A stretch of DNA of 43,601 bases from Cesiribacter andamanensis AMV16 (GCF_000348925.1 NZ_AODQ01000026.1:1-43601), one strand, 5' to 3'. Shown: positions 7,019-15,937, numbered from the stretch's first letter. Notes: generated from the letters alone by a model not told the origin. A program made the numbers and translations.

Positions 7019-7852
7019 ATGAAAAGACTGCGAAACCTTCTGATCCCGGTAGATTTTACCCCCCATGCCGATAATGCCCTGCGCTATGCCATTGCCCTGG
7101 CCAGGAGCATTCCCATGACGCGTCTTTACATTCTGCATACCTACCACATTCCGGCCGCCGTTACCGGCGCTGGTGCTATGGCCGTGGCTCCCTATTATGA
7201 GTCCGAGCTGCGCCAAAGCACTGAGGAGAAATTTCAGGAGCTGGAAGCGCGAATGCTGAAGAATTGCCGCGTCCCCTACGAGTTTGTAGGGGAATATGGC
7301 CCGGCCGTACCGGACATCTGTGAGGCCTCTGCCCGCCTGGAAGCCGACCTGATCATTTTACCCGCCCACCCCACCAACCGCCTGGACGAATATTTTGGCA
7401 ATGTCACCACCGCCACCATCCGCAGCAGCCCGGTGCCGGTGCTGGTAGTGCCTCCCCATTTTGAGTTCAGGGCACCTAAACAAGTGGTGCTGGCCACCGA
7501 CTGCCAAAATGCCCAGCGGAAGAACTGGTACCAGGAGCTGCGCCCCTGGCTGAGCAACTTTAATCCCGACCTGATTCTGCTGCACACCAACGAAGATCCC
7601 CAGCACATGGAGGAAGAAAAAGCCCTGCAGCTGCTGGTGATCAAAAATCAGCTTACCCCCTATGTAAAGGATTTTGTGGTAGAAGAGGCAAAGGACCCCC
7701 AAAAGGGCATCACCAAATGGGTAGAGGAGCATCCGGCCGATATGCTGGTGGTGGTACCCCAGGAGCACAGCCCGCTCTATCACCTGCTCAACAAGAGCGT
7801 AACCCACCGGCTGGCCTTCCATACGCCCATCCCCATGCTGGTGCTGGTGTAG
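7019..7852 (+). CDS. Tandem universal stress protein (UspA family)
   Basis: A 277-residue protein with two Usp domains, about 1-145 (MKRLRNLLIPVDFTPHADNA...VPVLVVP) and 150-277 (KQVVLATDCQN...TPIPMLVLV). Both end in the family's closing beta-strand. The ATP-binding signature G-2x-G-9x-G(S/T) of UspFG-type proteins is not evident in either half, so it may belong to the non-nucleotide-binding class; this is inference. It is cytosolic and usually induced by stress or growth arrest. A bidirectional terminator follows at 7909-7940, and about 110 bases separate it from the LOG gene, so it may be transcribed independently. Confidence 0.9.
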   Translation: MKRLRNLLIPVDFTPHADNALRYAIALARSIPMTRLYILHTYHIPAAVTGAGAMAVAPYYESELRQSTEEKFQELEARMLKNCRVPYEFVGEYGPAVPDICEASARLEADLIILPAHPTNRLDEYFGNVTTATIRSSPVPVLVVPPHFEFRAPKQVVLATDCQNAQRKNWYQELRPWLSNFNPDLILLHTNEDPQHMEEEKALQLLVIKNQLTPYVKDFVVEEAKDPQKGITKWVEEHPADMLVVVPQEHSPLYHLLNKSVTHRLAFHTPIPMLVLV

Positions 7853-7908
7853 TGAAAAACAAAAACAGAAATCATAGTGACTGTTGAAGGGCTGAACAAC
7901 AGAAACAA

Positions 7909-7940
7909 AAAGCGGCTTTGGGATTATTCAAAGCCGCTTT
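7909..7940. terminator. Bidirectional terminator between convergent genes
   Basis: AAAGCGGCTTTG (7909-7920) pairs perfectly with CAAAGCCGCTTT (7929-7940) over an 8-base loop. T-rich sequence follows on both strands, between the rightward Usp gene and the leftward thioesterase. Confidence 0.85.
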
Positions 7941-8054
7941 CTCTTTCTAATACCGAATTAACTTATAAAGCCGGGTAAGTTTCCAGGGGCTGTGGTGCGG
8001 CCATCTGGCCGGTTGTGAGCAGCAAGCCGGCAGACATACCGCAGCCCTAAACCC

Positions 8055-8627
8055 CTATCCTTTTAACTTTAGCCGGCAGCGCTCGCCCTTGAGCTTTTTG
8101 GCTTCTTCCGACCAGTTGAACTGCTGCTTGGCCTGCTGCATCAGCTCCCGGCTCTGGAAGTAAATGCGCCTGCGCTCCCGGGCCTCTACAAAGCGGCGCA
8201 CATCTTCCTGGCTTTCCAGAATAAGCGGCGGCACCTCAAAGGGCTTGCCGTCTGCACCTTTGGCTACCATGGTAAAGTAGCTGGTATTGGTATGCTTTAC
8301 TTCCCGGCTTACCACATTCTCGGCCGTTACCCGTATGCCCACTACCATGCTGCTTTTGCCCACATAATTGACCGAGCCCCGCAGGGAAACCAGCTCCCCC
8401 ACCTCTACGGGCTGCATAAAGTCCACATTATCCACCGATACGGTCACACAATAGGCCCCGCTGTGCTTGCTGGCGCAGGCATAGGCTACCTTGTCCATCA
8501 GGCTCAGCAGAATGCCGCCATGGATCTTTCCGCCAAAATTGGCATAGGAGGGGATCATCAGCTCGGTAAGGGTGGTGCGACTGTCGTTTACAGAGCGGGC
8601 AGCGGCGGCGGGGCGATCGTGGGTCAT
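8055..8627 (-). CDS. Acyl-CoA thioesterase, hotdog fold
   Basis: A 190-residue cytosolic protein from the ATG at 8627 (an upstream in-frame ATG at 8657 is possible). The hotdog core spans about residues 12-125. NFGGKIHGGILLSLMDKVAYACA, with its catalytic-site Asp in the central helix, matches the YciA/BFIT-type acyl-CoA thioesterases, which release fatty acids from CoA. A charged helical tail follows (ARERRRIYFQSRELMQQAKQQF). It lies just downstream of the MATE exporter and Nudix genes on the same strand, probably in one transcript. The chain length of its substrate cannot be told. Confidence 0.88.
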   Translation of the reverse strand: MTHDRPAAAARSVNDSRTTLTELMIPSYANFGGKIHGGILLSLMDKVAYACASKHSGAYCVTVSVDNVDFMQPVEVGELVSLRGSVNYVGKSSMVVGIRVTAENVVSREVKHTNTSYFTMVAKGADGKPFEVPPLILESQEDVRRFVEARERRRIYFQSRELMQQAKQQFNWSEEAKKLKGERCRLKLKG

Positions 8628-8690
8628 AAAAATACTTGGCTTTTGAGTTGCGCCCACCCCTAAAAAAGGGACTAGATGCGGGCTGCTTAG

Positions 8691-10058
8691 TTACTGTACC
8701 ACTTTCTGGGGCAATTGTTGGGTTTTTCGCCAAAAGCGCACCGCCAGCAGCACAGCCGCCACCGTAAGGCCGGTCAGCAGCCCCCACCAGACCCCATTGA
8801 TGCCCATGTCAAACACAAAGCCCAGCACGTAGCCCAGCGGCAGGGCCAGCACCCAATAGGCAAAGAGGGTGATCCAGGTAGGGATGCGCACATCTTCCAT
8901 GCCCCGCAGAGCGCCTAGTCCCACCACCTGCACCCCATCCGATAGCTGAAAGAAAGCGGCAATCACCAGCAGACCGGCAGCCACCTCAATCACCTGCTCA
9001 TTATCAATATAGAAGGTGGGTAGCAGGTAACGCCCGAACAGAAAGATAAAGGCAAAAAGGGTCTGCAGGCCCAGCACCAGTACCGTGGCGGTAATACCGG
9101 CCATGCGTACGCCCGGCAAGTCTTTGCGCCCCAGCAGGTTGCCTACCTGCACGGTAGCTGCCGCGCTAATGCCGGAGGCAATCATATAGCTCATGGAGGC
9201 CAGGTTAATGGCAATCTGGTGGGCCGCCTGTTGCGTATCGCCCATCCAGCCGGCCATGATCACCGCGCCACTGAAGGCCCCTACCTCAAAGACAAACTGC
9301 AGGCCCATGGGGATGCCCAGCTGCATCAGGCGCAGGGAGAGTTTTCGCTTAAAACGCTTCAGCCCAAAAAGGGCTCTGTAGGGTGCAAAGCGGGGGCTTC
9401 GGTAGCAGTAGTAGCCCATGCCCAGCACCATCATCACCCGGGCAAAGAGCGTAGACCAGCCGGCCCCCTCCAGCCCCATGGCCGGAAAGCCCAGCTTGCC
9501 ATAAATAAGCACCCAGTTAAAAAAGATGTTGACCCCATTGGCGGCCAGGGTAATGTACATGGCCTTGCGGGTAAAGCCCAGCCCCTCGGCAAACTGCTTA
9601 AAGGCCTGAAACAGCATAAGGGGTACCAGCGAAAACGCCACAATGGCCAGGTACGGCCCTACAATGGCCACCACATCGGGCGGCTGGTTCATCTCGTCCA
9701 GAAAGGGAAGCACCAGCAGCGAAAGACCGGCAAGCGCCACCCCGGCACCCAGGTTGATCAGCAGGCTGTGCTGCAGCAGCTTGGCAATGCGGCGGGTGTT
9801 GCCCTGCCCATCGGCACTGGCCACCAGGGGGGTAAGGCCGTAACTGAGGCCCAGGCCAAACATCATGGGCAGCACCACTATGCTGTTGGCCAGCGATACG
9901 GCTGCCAGAGGCACTTTGCCCAACTGGCCTACCATCATGCTATCGGCAGTGCCCACCAGCACATGCCCCAGATAGCTGAGCATTACCGGCAGGGCAATCT
10001 GCAGCAGGCGGCGGGCCTGCCAGCCAAAAGCAGTGGTAGTGGGTTGAGCTGCGAGCAT
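8691..10058 (-). CDS. MATE-family multidrug/Na+ antiporter
   Basis: A 455-residue inner-membrane protein with about twelve hydrophobic segments in two similar halves, the MATE (NorM-like) arrangement. The N-terminal half has ALPVMLSYLGHVLVGTADSMMVGQLG, with the Asp and Met pattern typical of transmembrane helix 1. The second half starts near IPMGLQFVFEVGAFSGAVIM. Such proteins export cationic drugs or metabolites using Na+ or H+ gradients. The gene starts 7 bases after the Nudix stop and precedes the thioesterase by about 60 bases, an apparent operon. Substrates are unknown. Confidence 0.93.
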   Translation of the reverse strand: MLAAQPTTTAFGWQARRLLQIALPVMLSYLGHVLVGTADSMMVGQLGKVPLAAVSLANSIVVLPMMFGLGLSYGLTPLVASADGQGNTRRIAKLLQHSLLINLGAGVALAGLSLLVLPFLDEMNQPPDVVAIVGPYLAIVAFSLVPLMLFQAFKQFAEGLGFTRKAMYITLAANGVNIFFNWVLIYGKLGFPAMGLEGAGWSTLFARVMMVLGMGYYCYRSPRFAPYRALFGLKRFKRKLSLRLMQLGIPMGLQFVFEVGAFSGAVIMAGWMGDTQQAAHQIAINLASMSYMIASGISAAATVQVGNLLGRKDLPGVRMAGITATVLVLGLQTLFAFIFLFGRYLLPTFYIDNEQVIEVAAGLLVIAAFFQLSDGVQVVGLGALRGMEDVRIPTWITLFAYWVLALPLGYVLGFVFDMGINGVWWGLLTGLTVAAVLLAVRFWRKTQQLPQKVVQ

Positions 10059-10065
10059 GGCGGTA

Positions 10066-10632
10066 TTAGAGTCCCTTCAGGCGGGCCACTTTCAACAGGC
10101 CGGCAATGGAAATACTATCGGTGATCCTTTCTTCCATTACCCAGGCAATGGCTTCGGCCAGGGGAAGTTTTTTTACCACCAGCTGCTCGGTTTCTTCGGG
10201 CTCCACGTCGCCGGGGGTAAGCTCCTCGGCCAGAAATACGTAGCCGACCTCATCGGTTACCGAGTTGGAGGTGTGGATGCGCATGATGTTGGTCCAGCGG
10301 GCGGCTGTGTAGCCGGTTTCTTCCTTGAGCTCCCGCTGGGCAGATTCCAGCACATCCCGGCCCATGGGGCCGCCGCCCATGGGAATTTCCCAGCTCCACT
10401 CATTGAGCGAGTAGCGGTACTGGCCCACCAGCCAGGTGTTATTGTCGGCATCCAGGGGTATAATGCCCAGGGCCAGGTTTTTGAAGCTGACTACCCCGTA
10501 AATGCCGGGATTTCCAGAAGGGTTGATGATCTTATCTTCCCGCACCCGTATCCAGGGGTTTTCGTATACAGGCTGGCTGCTTACGGTTTTCCAGGGGTTA
10601 TGGGTAGGGTCGAAGCCTTTTTCCTCATTCAT
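10066..10632 (-). CDS. Nudix hydrolase, ADP-ribose pyrophosphatase-like
   Basis: A 188-residue enzyme from the ATG at 10632. A start 13 codons upstream (10671) is possible; longer extensions run antisense through the neighbouring gene and are unlikely. It probably hydrolyses a nucleoside diphosphate linked to a sugar, such as ADP-ribose. The Nudix box core RELKEETG is intact, in WEIPMGGGPMGRDVLESAQRELKEETG (residues about 90-115), though the first Glu of the long consensus is not conserved. The preceding segment ending WLVGQYRYSLNEWSWEIP is typical of the ADPRase group. It is the first gene of a Nudix-MATE-thioesterase run and is divergent from the DUF6122 gene across about 50 bp. Confidence 0.88.
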   Translation of the reverse strand: MNEEKGFDPTHNPWKTVSSQPVYENPWIRVREDKIINPSGNPGIYGVVSFKNLALGIIPLDADNNTWLVGQYRYSLNEWSWEIPMGGGPMGRDVLESAQRELKEETGYTAARWTNIMRIHTSNSVTDEVGYVFLAEELTPGDVEPEETEQLVVKKLPLAEAIAWVMEERITDSISIAGLLKVARLKGL

Positions 10633-10683
10633 GGCCACAAAAGTAAGCGGAAACTCGTAGCTTTTCGGCATAAACCCGCAGCA

Positions 10684-11061
10684 TTGGCACAGGCAATTTT
10701 TCACTACAGCATGCACTTTCTGGTACCGGGCCTGCTGGCCTGGCTGCTGTTTCGTCCGGTCTGGAAGGGGGCCTGGATGATCATGCTGGCCAGTATGCTG
10801 GTAGATGCCGACCATCTGCTCAGCACCCCTATCTTTTCTGCCGGGCGTTGCAGCATTGGCTTTCATCCCCTGCATACCGGCTGGGCCATGCTGGTCTATG
10901 GGATCATGCTGCTGGTGCCCCGCCCGTGGGTACGCATGCTGGCGGTGGGCCTGCTGTTTCACATGCTTACCGATTTTATCGACTGCCTGTGGATGTTTAG
11001 CAAGTGCGCCGGCTGCTGCCAGCACTCCTCAGTACAGTGGGTGTGCGGGTTTTTCCGGTAA
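10684..11061 (+). CDS. DUF6122-family membrane protein
   Basis: A protein of 125 residues if begun at the TTG at 10684, giving MAQAIFHYSMHFLVPG, which matches family N-termini better than the ATG at 10711 (116 residues). It has three to four hydrophobic helices and conserved polar residues: MLVDADHL, FHPLHT, LLFHMLTDFIDCLW. The His/Asp pattern inside membrane segments resembles YdjM/DUF457-type metal-dependent membrane hydrolases, but no activity is known. It has a Cys-rich C-terminus (KCAGCCQH). It is transcribed divergently from the Nudix gene. Confidence 0.75.
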   Translation: MAQAIFHYSMHFLVPGLLAWLLFRPVWKGAWMIMLASMLVDADHLLSTPIFSAGRCSIGFHPLHTGWAMLVYGIMLLVPRPWVRMLAVGLLFHMLTDFIDCLWMFSKCAGCCQHSSVQWVCGFFR

Positions 11062-11073
11062 TAGAGCCCACAT

Positions 11074-11116
11074 AGCTGTCAGACCAACGCGGCCCGGTTT
11101 CTAAAACCTGACAGCT
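11074..11116. terminator. Nested hairpin between convergent genes
   Basis: AGCTGTCAG (11074-11082) pairs with CTGACAGCT (11108-11116). Inside it GGTTT pairs with AAACC across CTA. It sits between the rightward DUF6122 gene and the leftward Rof-like gene. T-runs are weak. The CTGACAG/GGTTTCTAAAACC wording resembles interspersed palindromes seen in Bacteroidota intergenic regions, so it may be a repeat unit used as terminator. Confidence 0.5.
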
Positions 11117-11147
11117 AGTATAGAGGGGTAGTATAGAAGGGGGCAGC

Positions 11148-11399
11148 TCAGATCTCCAGGCCCAGGCTGCTGGTGTCATTCACACTTTCCAGCCGCTCCA
11201 GCCGGATCAGCTGTCCTTTTTCCATCAGCAGGTACTCGGCCCCCTGCCAGCTAAACAGGTCAATGATTCTGGACGATACCTGCACGGAGCTGCCATCGTC
11301 CTGGCGGTAGCGGATCTTGCAGGCCTGCTGCTGTTTCATCCAGCTTTCCAGATAGCCATGGAAGGTACAACTAATGGGGGTATAGGCAGATGTGGTCAT
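11148..11399 (-). CDS. Rof-like small protein (Rho-binding antiterminator fold)
   Basis: An 83-residue protein from the ATG at 11399 (another ATG lies 6 bases upstream). The layout matches Rof (YaeO), a small beta-barrel that binds Rho and inhibits termination: an N-terminal YTPISC near residues 6-11, a helix, strands CKIRYRQDDGSSVQVSS, then IDLFSWQGAEYLLMEKGQLIRLERLESV. The Tyr-x-Pro-Ile-x-Cys start and the final 'I-R-L-x-R-L' strand are the features I recognise. Function as a Rho inhibitor in Bacteroidota is inference; a small RNA-binding Sm-like protein is the alternative. Confidence 0.6.
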   Translation of the reverse strand: MTTSAYTPISCTFHGYLESWMKQQQACKIRYRQDDGSSVQVSSRIIDLFSWQGAEYLLMEKGQLIRLERLESVNDTSSLGLEI

Positions 11400-11644
11400 G
11401 TACATTCGGATAAGAGGTAAAAAAGTGTTTGTCAATCCCGGGACTCCCGGTGCTGCTGCTCCCCAGGAGCGCGCCAGCGGCAAAAAATGGCCGGGCTTTC
11501 TTTTACGCAACTGTATGCCAATGGGTTATCCGAATGCACCCGATGCTGCAGGCAAAACCTTTGCCTGGCGCCTGCGTTATACATAACGTTCTGGCGCCCA
11601 AGACTCATACCAAACGGGTGCCGCTCAACTTAATTTTTTAGAAC

Positions 11645-12256
11645 ATGAAAAAGCTATTTTTAATCTTTTTGATGGCCGGTGGCACACTGGTCGCCTGTAA
11701 TACCGATACTTCTGAGCGCGATGGGGCACGCCCCGGCGATCCGGACTATGTAAGCGTGCAGGGTCAGGGGGTAGAATCCAACCAGGACCTGGAAACCGAT
11801 GAGTATGATGCCAACACCAGCGCCAGGCTGGAGGCCGAGCGCCAGCGCGTAGCCAACTGGACCCTGGAAGATAACCGCTTTGATGAGGTAAATGCCCAGT
11901 CGGTGGAAGCCAACATTGGCCAGATGGAGCAGAACTTCAGCCGCATTGAAGCCGATATACAGCGTGCCAGCAATGGCGCCTTCAACCAGACCGATGCCAA
12001 CACTACCGACCTCAACACCAGCGATGCACAGGCCATGGCCGGTGAGCTGAGCAAAGATGCCCGCGAAAAACTGCAGGAAGCCCAGGAGAAACTGGACGAA
12101 GCCCGAGAAAAAATGCAGGAAGCCCGCCAGAAGCAGCAGGCCGGCGATCATGACGATGCCTCTGAAAAACTGAAAGATGCCAATGAAAAAATTGGTGAGG
12201 CCCGGGAAAAATACCTGGAAGTAATTGAGAAACACACCGGTGTAGATCAGGACTAA
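11645..12256 (+). CDS. Putative lipoprotein with C-terminal coiled-coil repeats
   Basis: A 203-residue protein. The signal MKKLFLIFLMAGGTLVAC has a lipobox ending at Cys18, so it is expected to be lipidated and membrane-anchored. Residues 20-140 are acidic, with many Asn/Asp/Gln. Residues about 135-195 form a charged helical region with an approximate 7-residue repeat (LQEAQEKLDEAREKMQEARQ), probably a coiled coil. I recognise no family. It stands alone, with a clear terminator at 12293-12338. A periplasmic spacer or envelope-tether role is possible but unsupported. Confidence 0.75.
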   Translation: MKKLFLIFLMAGGTLVACNTDTSERDGARPGDPDYVSVQGQGVESNQDLETDEYDANTSARLEAERQRVANWTLEDNRFDEVNAQSVEANIGQMEQNFSRIEADIQRASNGAFNQTDANTTDLNTSDAQAMAGELSKDAREKLQEAQEKLDEAREKMQEARQKQQAGDHDDASEKLKDANEKIGEAREKYLEVIEKHTGVDQD

Positions 12257-12292
12257 TCCCTGCCCTACCCCTGGTAAGCAAATACTGAATAG

Positions 12293-12338
12293 GAAGCAGT
12301 CGGTGGCCGTACAGGCTATGCAGACTGCTTCTTTTTTT
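12293..12338 (+). terminator. Intrinsic terminator of the lipoprotein gene
   Basis: GAAGCAGTC (12293-12301) pairs with GACTGCTTC (12323-12331), then seven T residues (12332-12338). The T-run overlaps the stop codon of the convergent DUF4385 gene. Confidence 0.8.
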
Positions 12339-12867
12339 AGCCCTGCTGCTCCCGGAAGCGCTGCATCTGCTGCAAATAGTCGGGATGCTGGCGGGCTTTA
12401 TCATAATAGGTCTTGAAGACGGCTGCTGCACGGGCCTTTTCGTTGGTGAGGGCATCGGCCTGCTGGGGCAGCACCTCATTGCCTTTGTGTGGACTACCAC
12501 TGCTATAGGGGTAGGCCAGGCCTTCACTATGGTCCTTGCCATCAGCAGTGTACTTGCGTCCGCCGGCATGGTTGGCATAGCGCCGGGCCCGGGTAAAGCC
12601 CATCTGCAGGTATTTGCGGGCCATATCGGCTCCCACAAACTCTCCGGCAGCCAGGTACTCCTCAAACATGTGGTAAATGGTCTGGGCCGATTCCCGGGCA
12701 ATGGCCTCGGTACGGAAGCGCCAGTGCGGCAGCAGCTCCGATTTATAGGGCTGCACCAGCAGCACCCCCTGCTCACCTACGCCAATGCGGTACAGCTCAG
12801 GATGTTTCCTGAAATCGGTGCTGGCAAAATCCAGCGAATAATCAAAGGCTTTTTTAGACCTGGGCAT
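12337..12867 (-). CDS. DUF4385 domain-containing protein
   Basis: A 176-residue soluble protein that matches the DUF4385 family over its whole length. Recognisable segments are FDYSLDFASTDFRKHPELYRIGVGEQGVLLVQPYKSE, LLPHWRFRTEAIARESA and FVGADMARKYLQMGFTRARRYANHAGG. The family is scattered in bacteria and has no assigned reaction. The conserved Arg/Lys/His residues suggest nucleic-acid or nucleotide contact, which is speculation. The gene converges on the lipoprotein gene and is divergent from rnhB. Confidence 0.88.
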   Translation of the reverse strand: MPRSKKAFDYSLDFASTDFRKHPELYRIGVGEQGVLLVQPYKSELLPHWRFRTEAIARESAQTIYHMFEEYLAAGEFVGADMARKYLQMGFTRARRYANHAGGRKYTADGKDHSEGLAYPYSSGSPHKGNEVLPQQADALTNEKARAAAVFKTYYDKARQHPDYLQQMQRFREQQG

Positions 12868-12934
12868 AGGGGTATGAACGTGCCCCCCGGGCCAGGGGTT
12901 GGCCGTATGCCGGCCAGTGTGTATTTTTGAACGT

Positions 12935-13516
12935 ATGCTGCGCCCTTATTATCAAATCCTGGTGCCGGAAGCCGGCTGCGACGAGGCCGGCAGAGGCTGC
13001 CTGGCCGGTCCGGTAGTAGCTGCTGCCGTAATGCTGCCTGCAGATTTTCACCACCCCCTGCTGAACGATTCCAAGCAACTGAGCCCGGCCGACCGGCAGC
13101 AGCTGGCTCCCCTGATCAGGGAACAGGCCCTGGCCTGGGCAGTAGCCTCCTGTAGTCCGGCCGAGATCGACCAGATCAACATCCTGCAGGCCAGCCTGCT
13201 GGCCATGCACCGGGCGGTAGACCAGCTGCCACTGCGGCCGGAGCTGCTGCTCATCGATGGCAACCGCTTTAAACCCTACCCCTTTGTACAGCATATCTGC
13301 GTGGTGAAGGGCGATAGTATTTATGCGTCCATAGCGGCCGCCTCGGTCCTGGCCAAAACCCATCGGGATACGCTTATGGAGGAGCTGGCCCTGCAGCACC
13401 CCCACTATGGCTGGGAACGCAACATGGGCTACCCCACCCCCGAACATAAAGAAGCCCTGCTGCAATGGGGCCCTACCCCCTGGCACCGCACCAGCTTTAA
13501 GGGGGTACGGCTATAA
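12935..13516 (+). CDS. rnhB: Ribonuclease HII
   Basis: A 193-residue enzyme that cuts RNA in RNA/DNA hybrids and at single ribonucleotides misincorporated in DNA. The active-site motif [18 protein letters not shown] has D16 and E17. Further motifs are NDSKQLS (44-50), LLIDGN with the third Asp, and the [18 protein letters not shown] segment. The ATG at 12935 puts the DEAGRG motif at the usual distance from the N-terminus; the ATG at 12899 adds 12 atypical residues. Length is typical. Confidence 0.95.
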   Translation: MLRPYYQILVPEAGCDEAGRGCLAGPVVAAAVMLPADFHHPLLNDSKQLSPADRQQLAPLIREQALAWAVASCSPAEIDQINILQASLLAMHRAVDQLPLRPELLLIDGNRFKPYPFVQHICVVKGDSIYASIAAASVLAKTHRDTLMEELALQHPHYGWERNMGYPTPEHKEALLQWGPTPWHRTSFKGVRL

Positions 13517-13640
13517 GCGTTTTGCCCTCATTTCGGCACCCGCACCCTCCCAAGCGGTAAAGCAAGTCAGAAAACATAATCCGCAGTCGGATCGAATCGT
13601 TATATTTAGGCGCCAAAATCAACTACATTATCATTAGCAT

Positions 13641-15881
13641 ATGATCGTACGACCCACGAATGGCCTGAGCGTATTGCTGGCCCTGCTTCTGCTGGCCCTG
13701 CTACCAGCCCAGGCACAACAGCGAAAATCCCCCAGCCTGGAAGAAATATTTCAGCAAAACCTCTTCGGCCAGCAATCGGTATCCGGCATTAACTGGATGA
13801 ATGACGGCCGCTACTACAGCTCGCTGCGCCGCGCCACCGGCTCCAGTCCGGCCCAGCTTATTAAATATGACATTACCACCGGCGAACCGGTAGCCACCCT
13901 GGTAGATGGCAGTAAGCTAACGGCTCCCGGCCAAAGCCAGCCCCTCTCCTTCTCGGGCTACAGCCTGAGCGCCGATGAGAGCAAAGTGCTGCTGGCCAGC
14001 GAAGTGGAAAGCATCTACCGCCGCTCCTCCAAAGCCTACTACTATATATACGACCTGAAAAGCGGGGCCCTTACCCCCCTGGCCGAGGGCGATAAGCAGC
14101 TGTATGCCACCTTTTCGCCCGATGGCAGCAAGGTAGCCTATGTGCGCAACAACAACCTGTACTATAAAGACCTGGCCAGCATGCAGGAGGTAGCCGTAAC
14201 CACCGATGGCCGCTTTAACGAGATCATTTACGGCAGCGCCGACTGGGTGTATGAGGAGGAATTCTCCTTTGCCAAAGGCTTTTTCTGGTCGCCCGATAGC
14301 CGCAAAATAGCCTTTTACCGCTTTGATGAGCGCCAGGTGCCCGAATTCAACATGCAGCTATGGACCGATGTGCGCAAAGGCCAGCTCTATCCCGAAGATT
14401 ATAAGTTCAAATACCCCAAAGCGGGCGAGAAAAACTCGGTAGTGAATATTCTGGTGCACCACCTGGCCGAGGGCAAAAATGTGCAGATAGACACCGGCCA
14501 GGAGACCGACATCTACCTGCCGCGCATCTACTGGACCAAAAACCCGGATGTACTCAGCTATATCCGCATGAACCGCCTGCAAAACCAGCTGGAGCTGCTG
14601 CATGCCAATGCGGCTACGGGAGTCTCCACCCCCATTATCACCGAAAAAGCCGCCAGCTATGTGGACCTGGACTACAACGACCAGCTGATCTACCTGGAAG
14701 ATGGCAAGAGCTTTGTGCGCACCAGCGAGCAGGATGGGTATAAACACATTTACCACCACAGCCTCAACGGTGACCTTATCCGCCAGATCACCAGCGGTCC
14801 CTGGGAAGTAACCGAACTGGTGGGCGTAGATGAAAAAAGAGGGCTGGTCTACTACATTTCAGCCGAAGACTCTCCCCTGGAGCGGCAGTTTTACAGCATC
14901 AGCCTGAAGGCCAAAAAGCCGAAAAAGACCAGGCTGAGCAAAGAACCGGGTGTGGTAAGCATCAACATGAGTGATGATTTCAGCTTCTACATCCAGAACC
15001 ACTCCTCTGCCACCGAGCCCCTTACCGTAAGCCTGCACCGCGCCCCCACCGGCGAGGAGGTAAAGGTGCTGGAGGACAACCAGCGCCTGAAACAGCGCCT
15101 GGAGACCCACCGGCTCAACACCAAGGAGTTCTTTGACTTTAGCACGGCCGATGGCACCCGCCTGCATGGCTACATGATACGCCCGGCCAATTTTGATGCT
15201 ACCAGGCAGTACCCGGTGCTCATGTACGTCTATGGCGGCCCAGGCTCACAAACCGTGCTCAACAACTTCAGCACCCAGCGGGAGGTCTATCACAGCTACC
15301 TGGCCGATCAGGGCTACCTGGTGGTTTCGGTCGATAACCGCGGCACCGGCGCCCGCGGAAGAGATTTTAAGCACATCACCTATGGCCAGATGGGCAAGTG
15401 GGAGGTGCAGGATCAGATAGAGGCCGCCCGCTACCTGGGCAGCATGCCCTATGTGGATAAGGACCGCATTGGCATCTGGGGCTGGAGCTATGGCGGCTAT
15501 ATGTCGTCGCTGGCCCTGTTTGTAGGCAATGAGGTGTTTAAGACAGCCATTGCCGTGGCTCCGGTGACCAACTGGCGCTTTTACGACACCATCTATACAG
15601 AACGTTACCTGAAAACACCTCAGGAAAATGCCGAGGGCTATGATGCCTGGTCGCCCCTCTCGCATGTAGATAAGCTAAAGGGTAATTATTTTCTGATCCA
15701 CGGCACCGGCGATGACAATGTGCATTTCCAAAACGCTGTGGCTCTGCAAGATGCCCTTATTTCGGCTGGCAAGCAGTTTCAGTCTTTTTATTACCCTAAC
15801 CGAAATCATGGCATAAGAGGCGGAAATACCAGCCTGCACCTCTTTCAGATGATGACGGACTACCTAAAGGCCAATTTATAA
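13641..15881 (+). CDS. Dipeptidyl-peptidase IV (S9 family)
   Basis: A 746-residue secreted or periplasmic serine peptidase that removes X-Pro or X-Ala dipeptides from peptide N-termini. Residues 1-25 form a signal peptide ending AQAQQ. Residues about 100-480 form the DPPIV beta-propeller. The double-Glu motif DWVYEEEF places E205 and E206, which hold the substrate amino group, and separates DPP-IV from other S9 enzymes. The alpha/beta-hydrolase domain has GWSYGGY with nucleophile S616, HGTGDDNVHF with D691, and NHGIRGG with H723. It is a single-gene unit ending in a strong terminator at 15903. In Bacteroidota such enzymes serve peptide uptake. Confidence 0.95.
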   Translation: MIVRPTNGLSVLLALLLLALLPAQAQQRKSPSLEEIFQQNLFGQQSVSGINWMNDGRYYSSLRRATGSSPAQLIKYDITTGEPVATLVDGSKLTAPGQSQPLSFSGYSLSADESKVLLASEVESIYRRSSKAYYYIYDLKSGALTPLAEGDKQLYATFSPDGSKVAYVRNNNLYYKDLASMQEVAVTTDGRFNEIIYGSADWVYEEEFSFAKGFFWSPDSRKIAFYRFDERQVPEFNMQLWTDVRKGQLYPEDYKFKYPKAGEKNSVVNILVHHLAEGKNVQIDTGQETDIYLPRIYWTKNPDVLSYIRMNRLQNQLELLHANAATGVSTPIITEKAASYVDLDYNDQLIYLEDGKSFVRTSEQDGYKHIYHHSLNGDLIRQITSGPWEVTELVGVDEKRGLVYYISAEDSPLERQFYSISLKAKKPKKTRLSKEPGVVSINMSDDFSFYIQNHSSATEPLTVSLHRAPTGEEVKVLEDNQRLKQRLETHRLNTKEFFDFSTADGTRLHGYMIRPANFDATRQYPVLMYVYGGPGSQTVLNNFSTQREVYHSYLADQGYLVVSVDNRGTGARGRDFKHITYGQMGKWEVQDQIEAARYLGSMPYVDKDRIGIWGWSYGGYMSSLALFVGNEVFKTAIAVAPVTNWRFYDTIYTERYLKTPQENAEGYDAWSPLSHVDKLKGNYFLIHGTGDDNVHFQNAVALQDALISAGKQFQSFYYPNRNHGIRGGNTSLHLFQMMTDYLKANL

Positions 15882-15902
15882 GCCCCTAGCAGCATGCTTC
15901 TT

Positions 15903-15937
15903 ATAGCCATCCGGTAACCGGATGGCTATTTTTTTTG
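15903..15937 (+). terminator. Strong intrinsic terminator of the DPP-IV gene
   Basis: ATAGCCATCCGG (15903-15914) pairs perfectly with CCGGATGGCTAT (15918-15929), followed by a run of T residues. Confidence 0.9.

Noticed and set aside
5519-7852. A biosynthetic cluster of amylase, creatininase, LOG and Usp genes
   Set aside because: The genes are co-directional and some are closely spaced, but no shared pathway can be named, and Usp is separated by about 110 bases.
9219-10124. A 301-codon frame antisense to the MATE exporter
   Set aside because: It has a His/Gln/Gly-rich shadow composition over a clear twelve-helix exporter gene.
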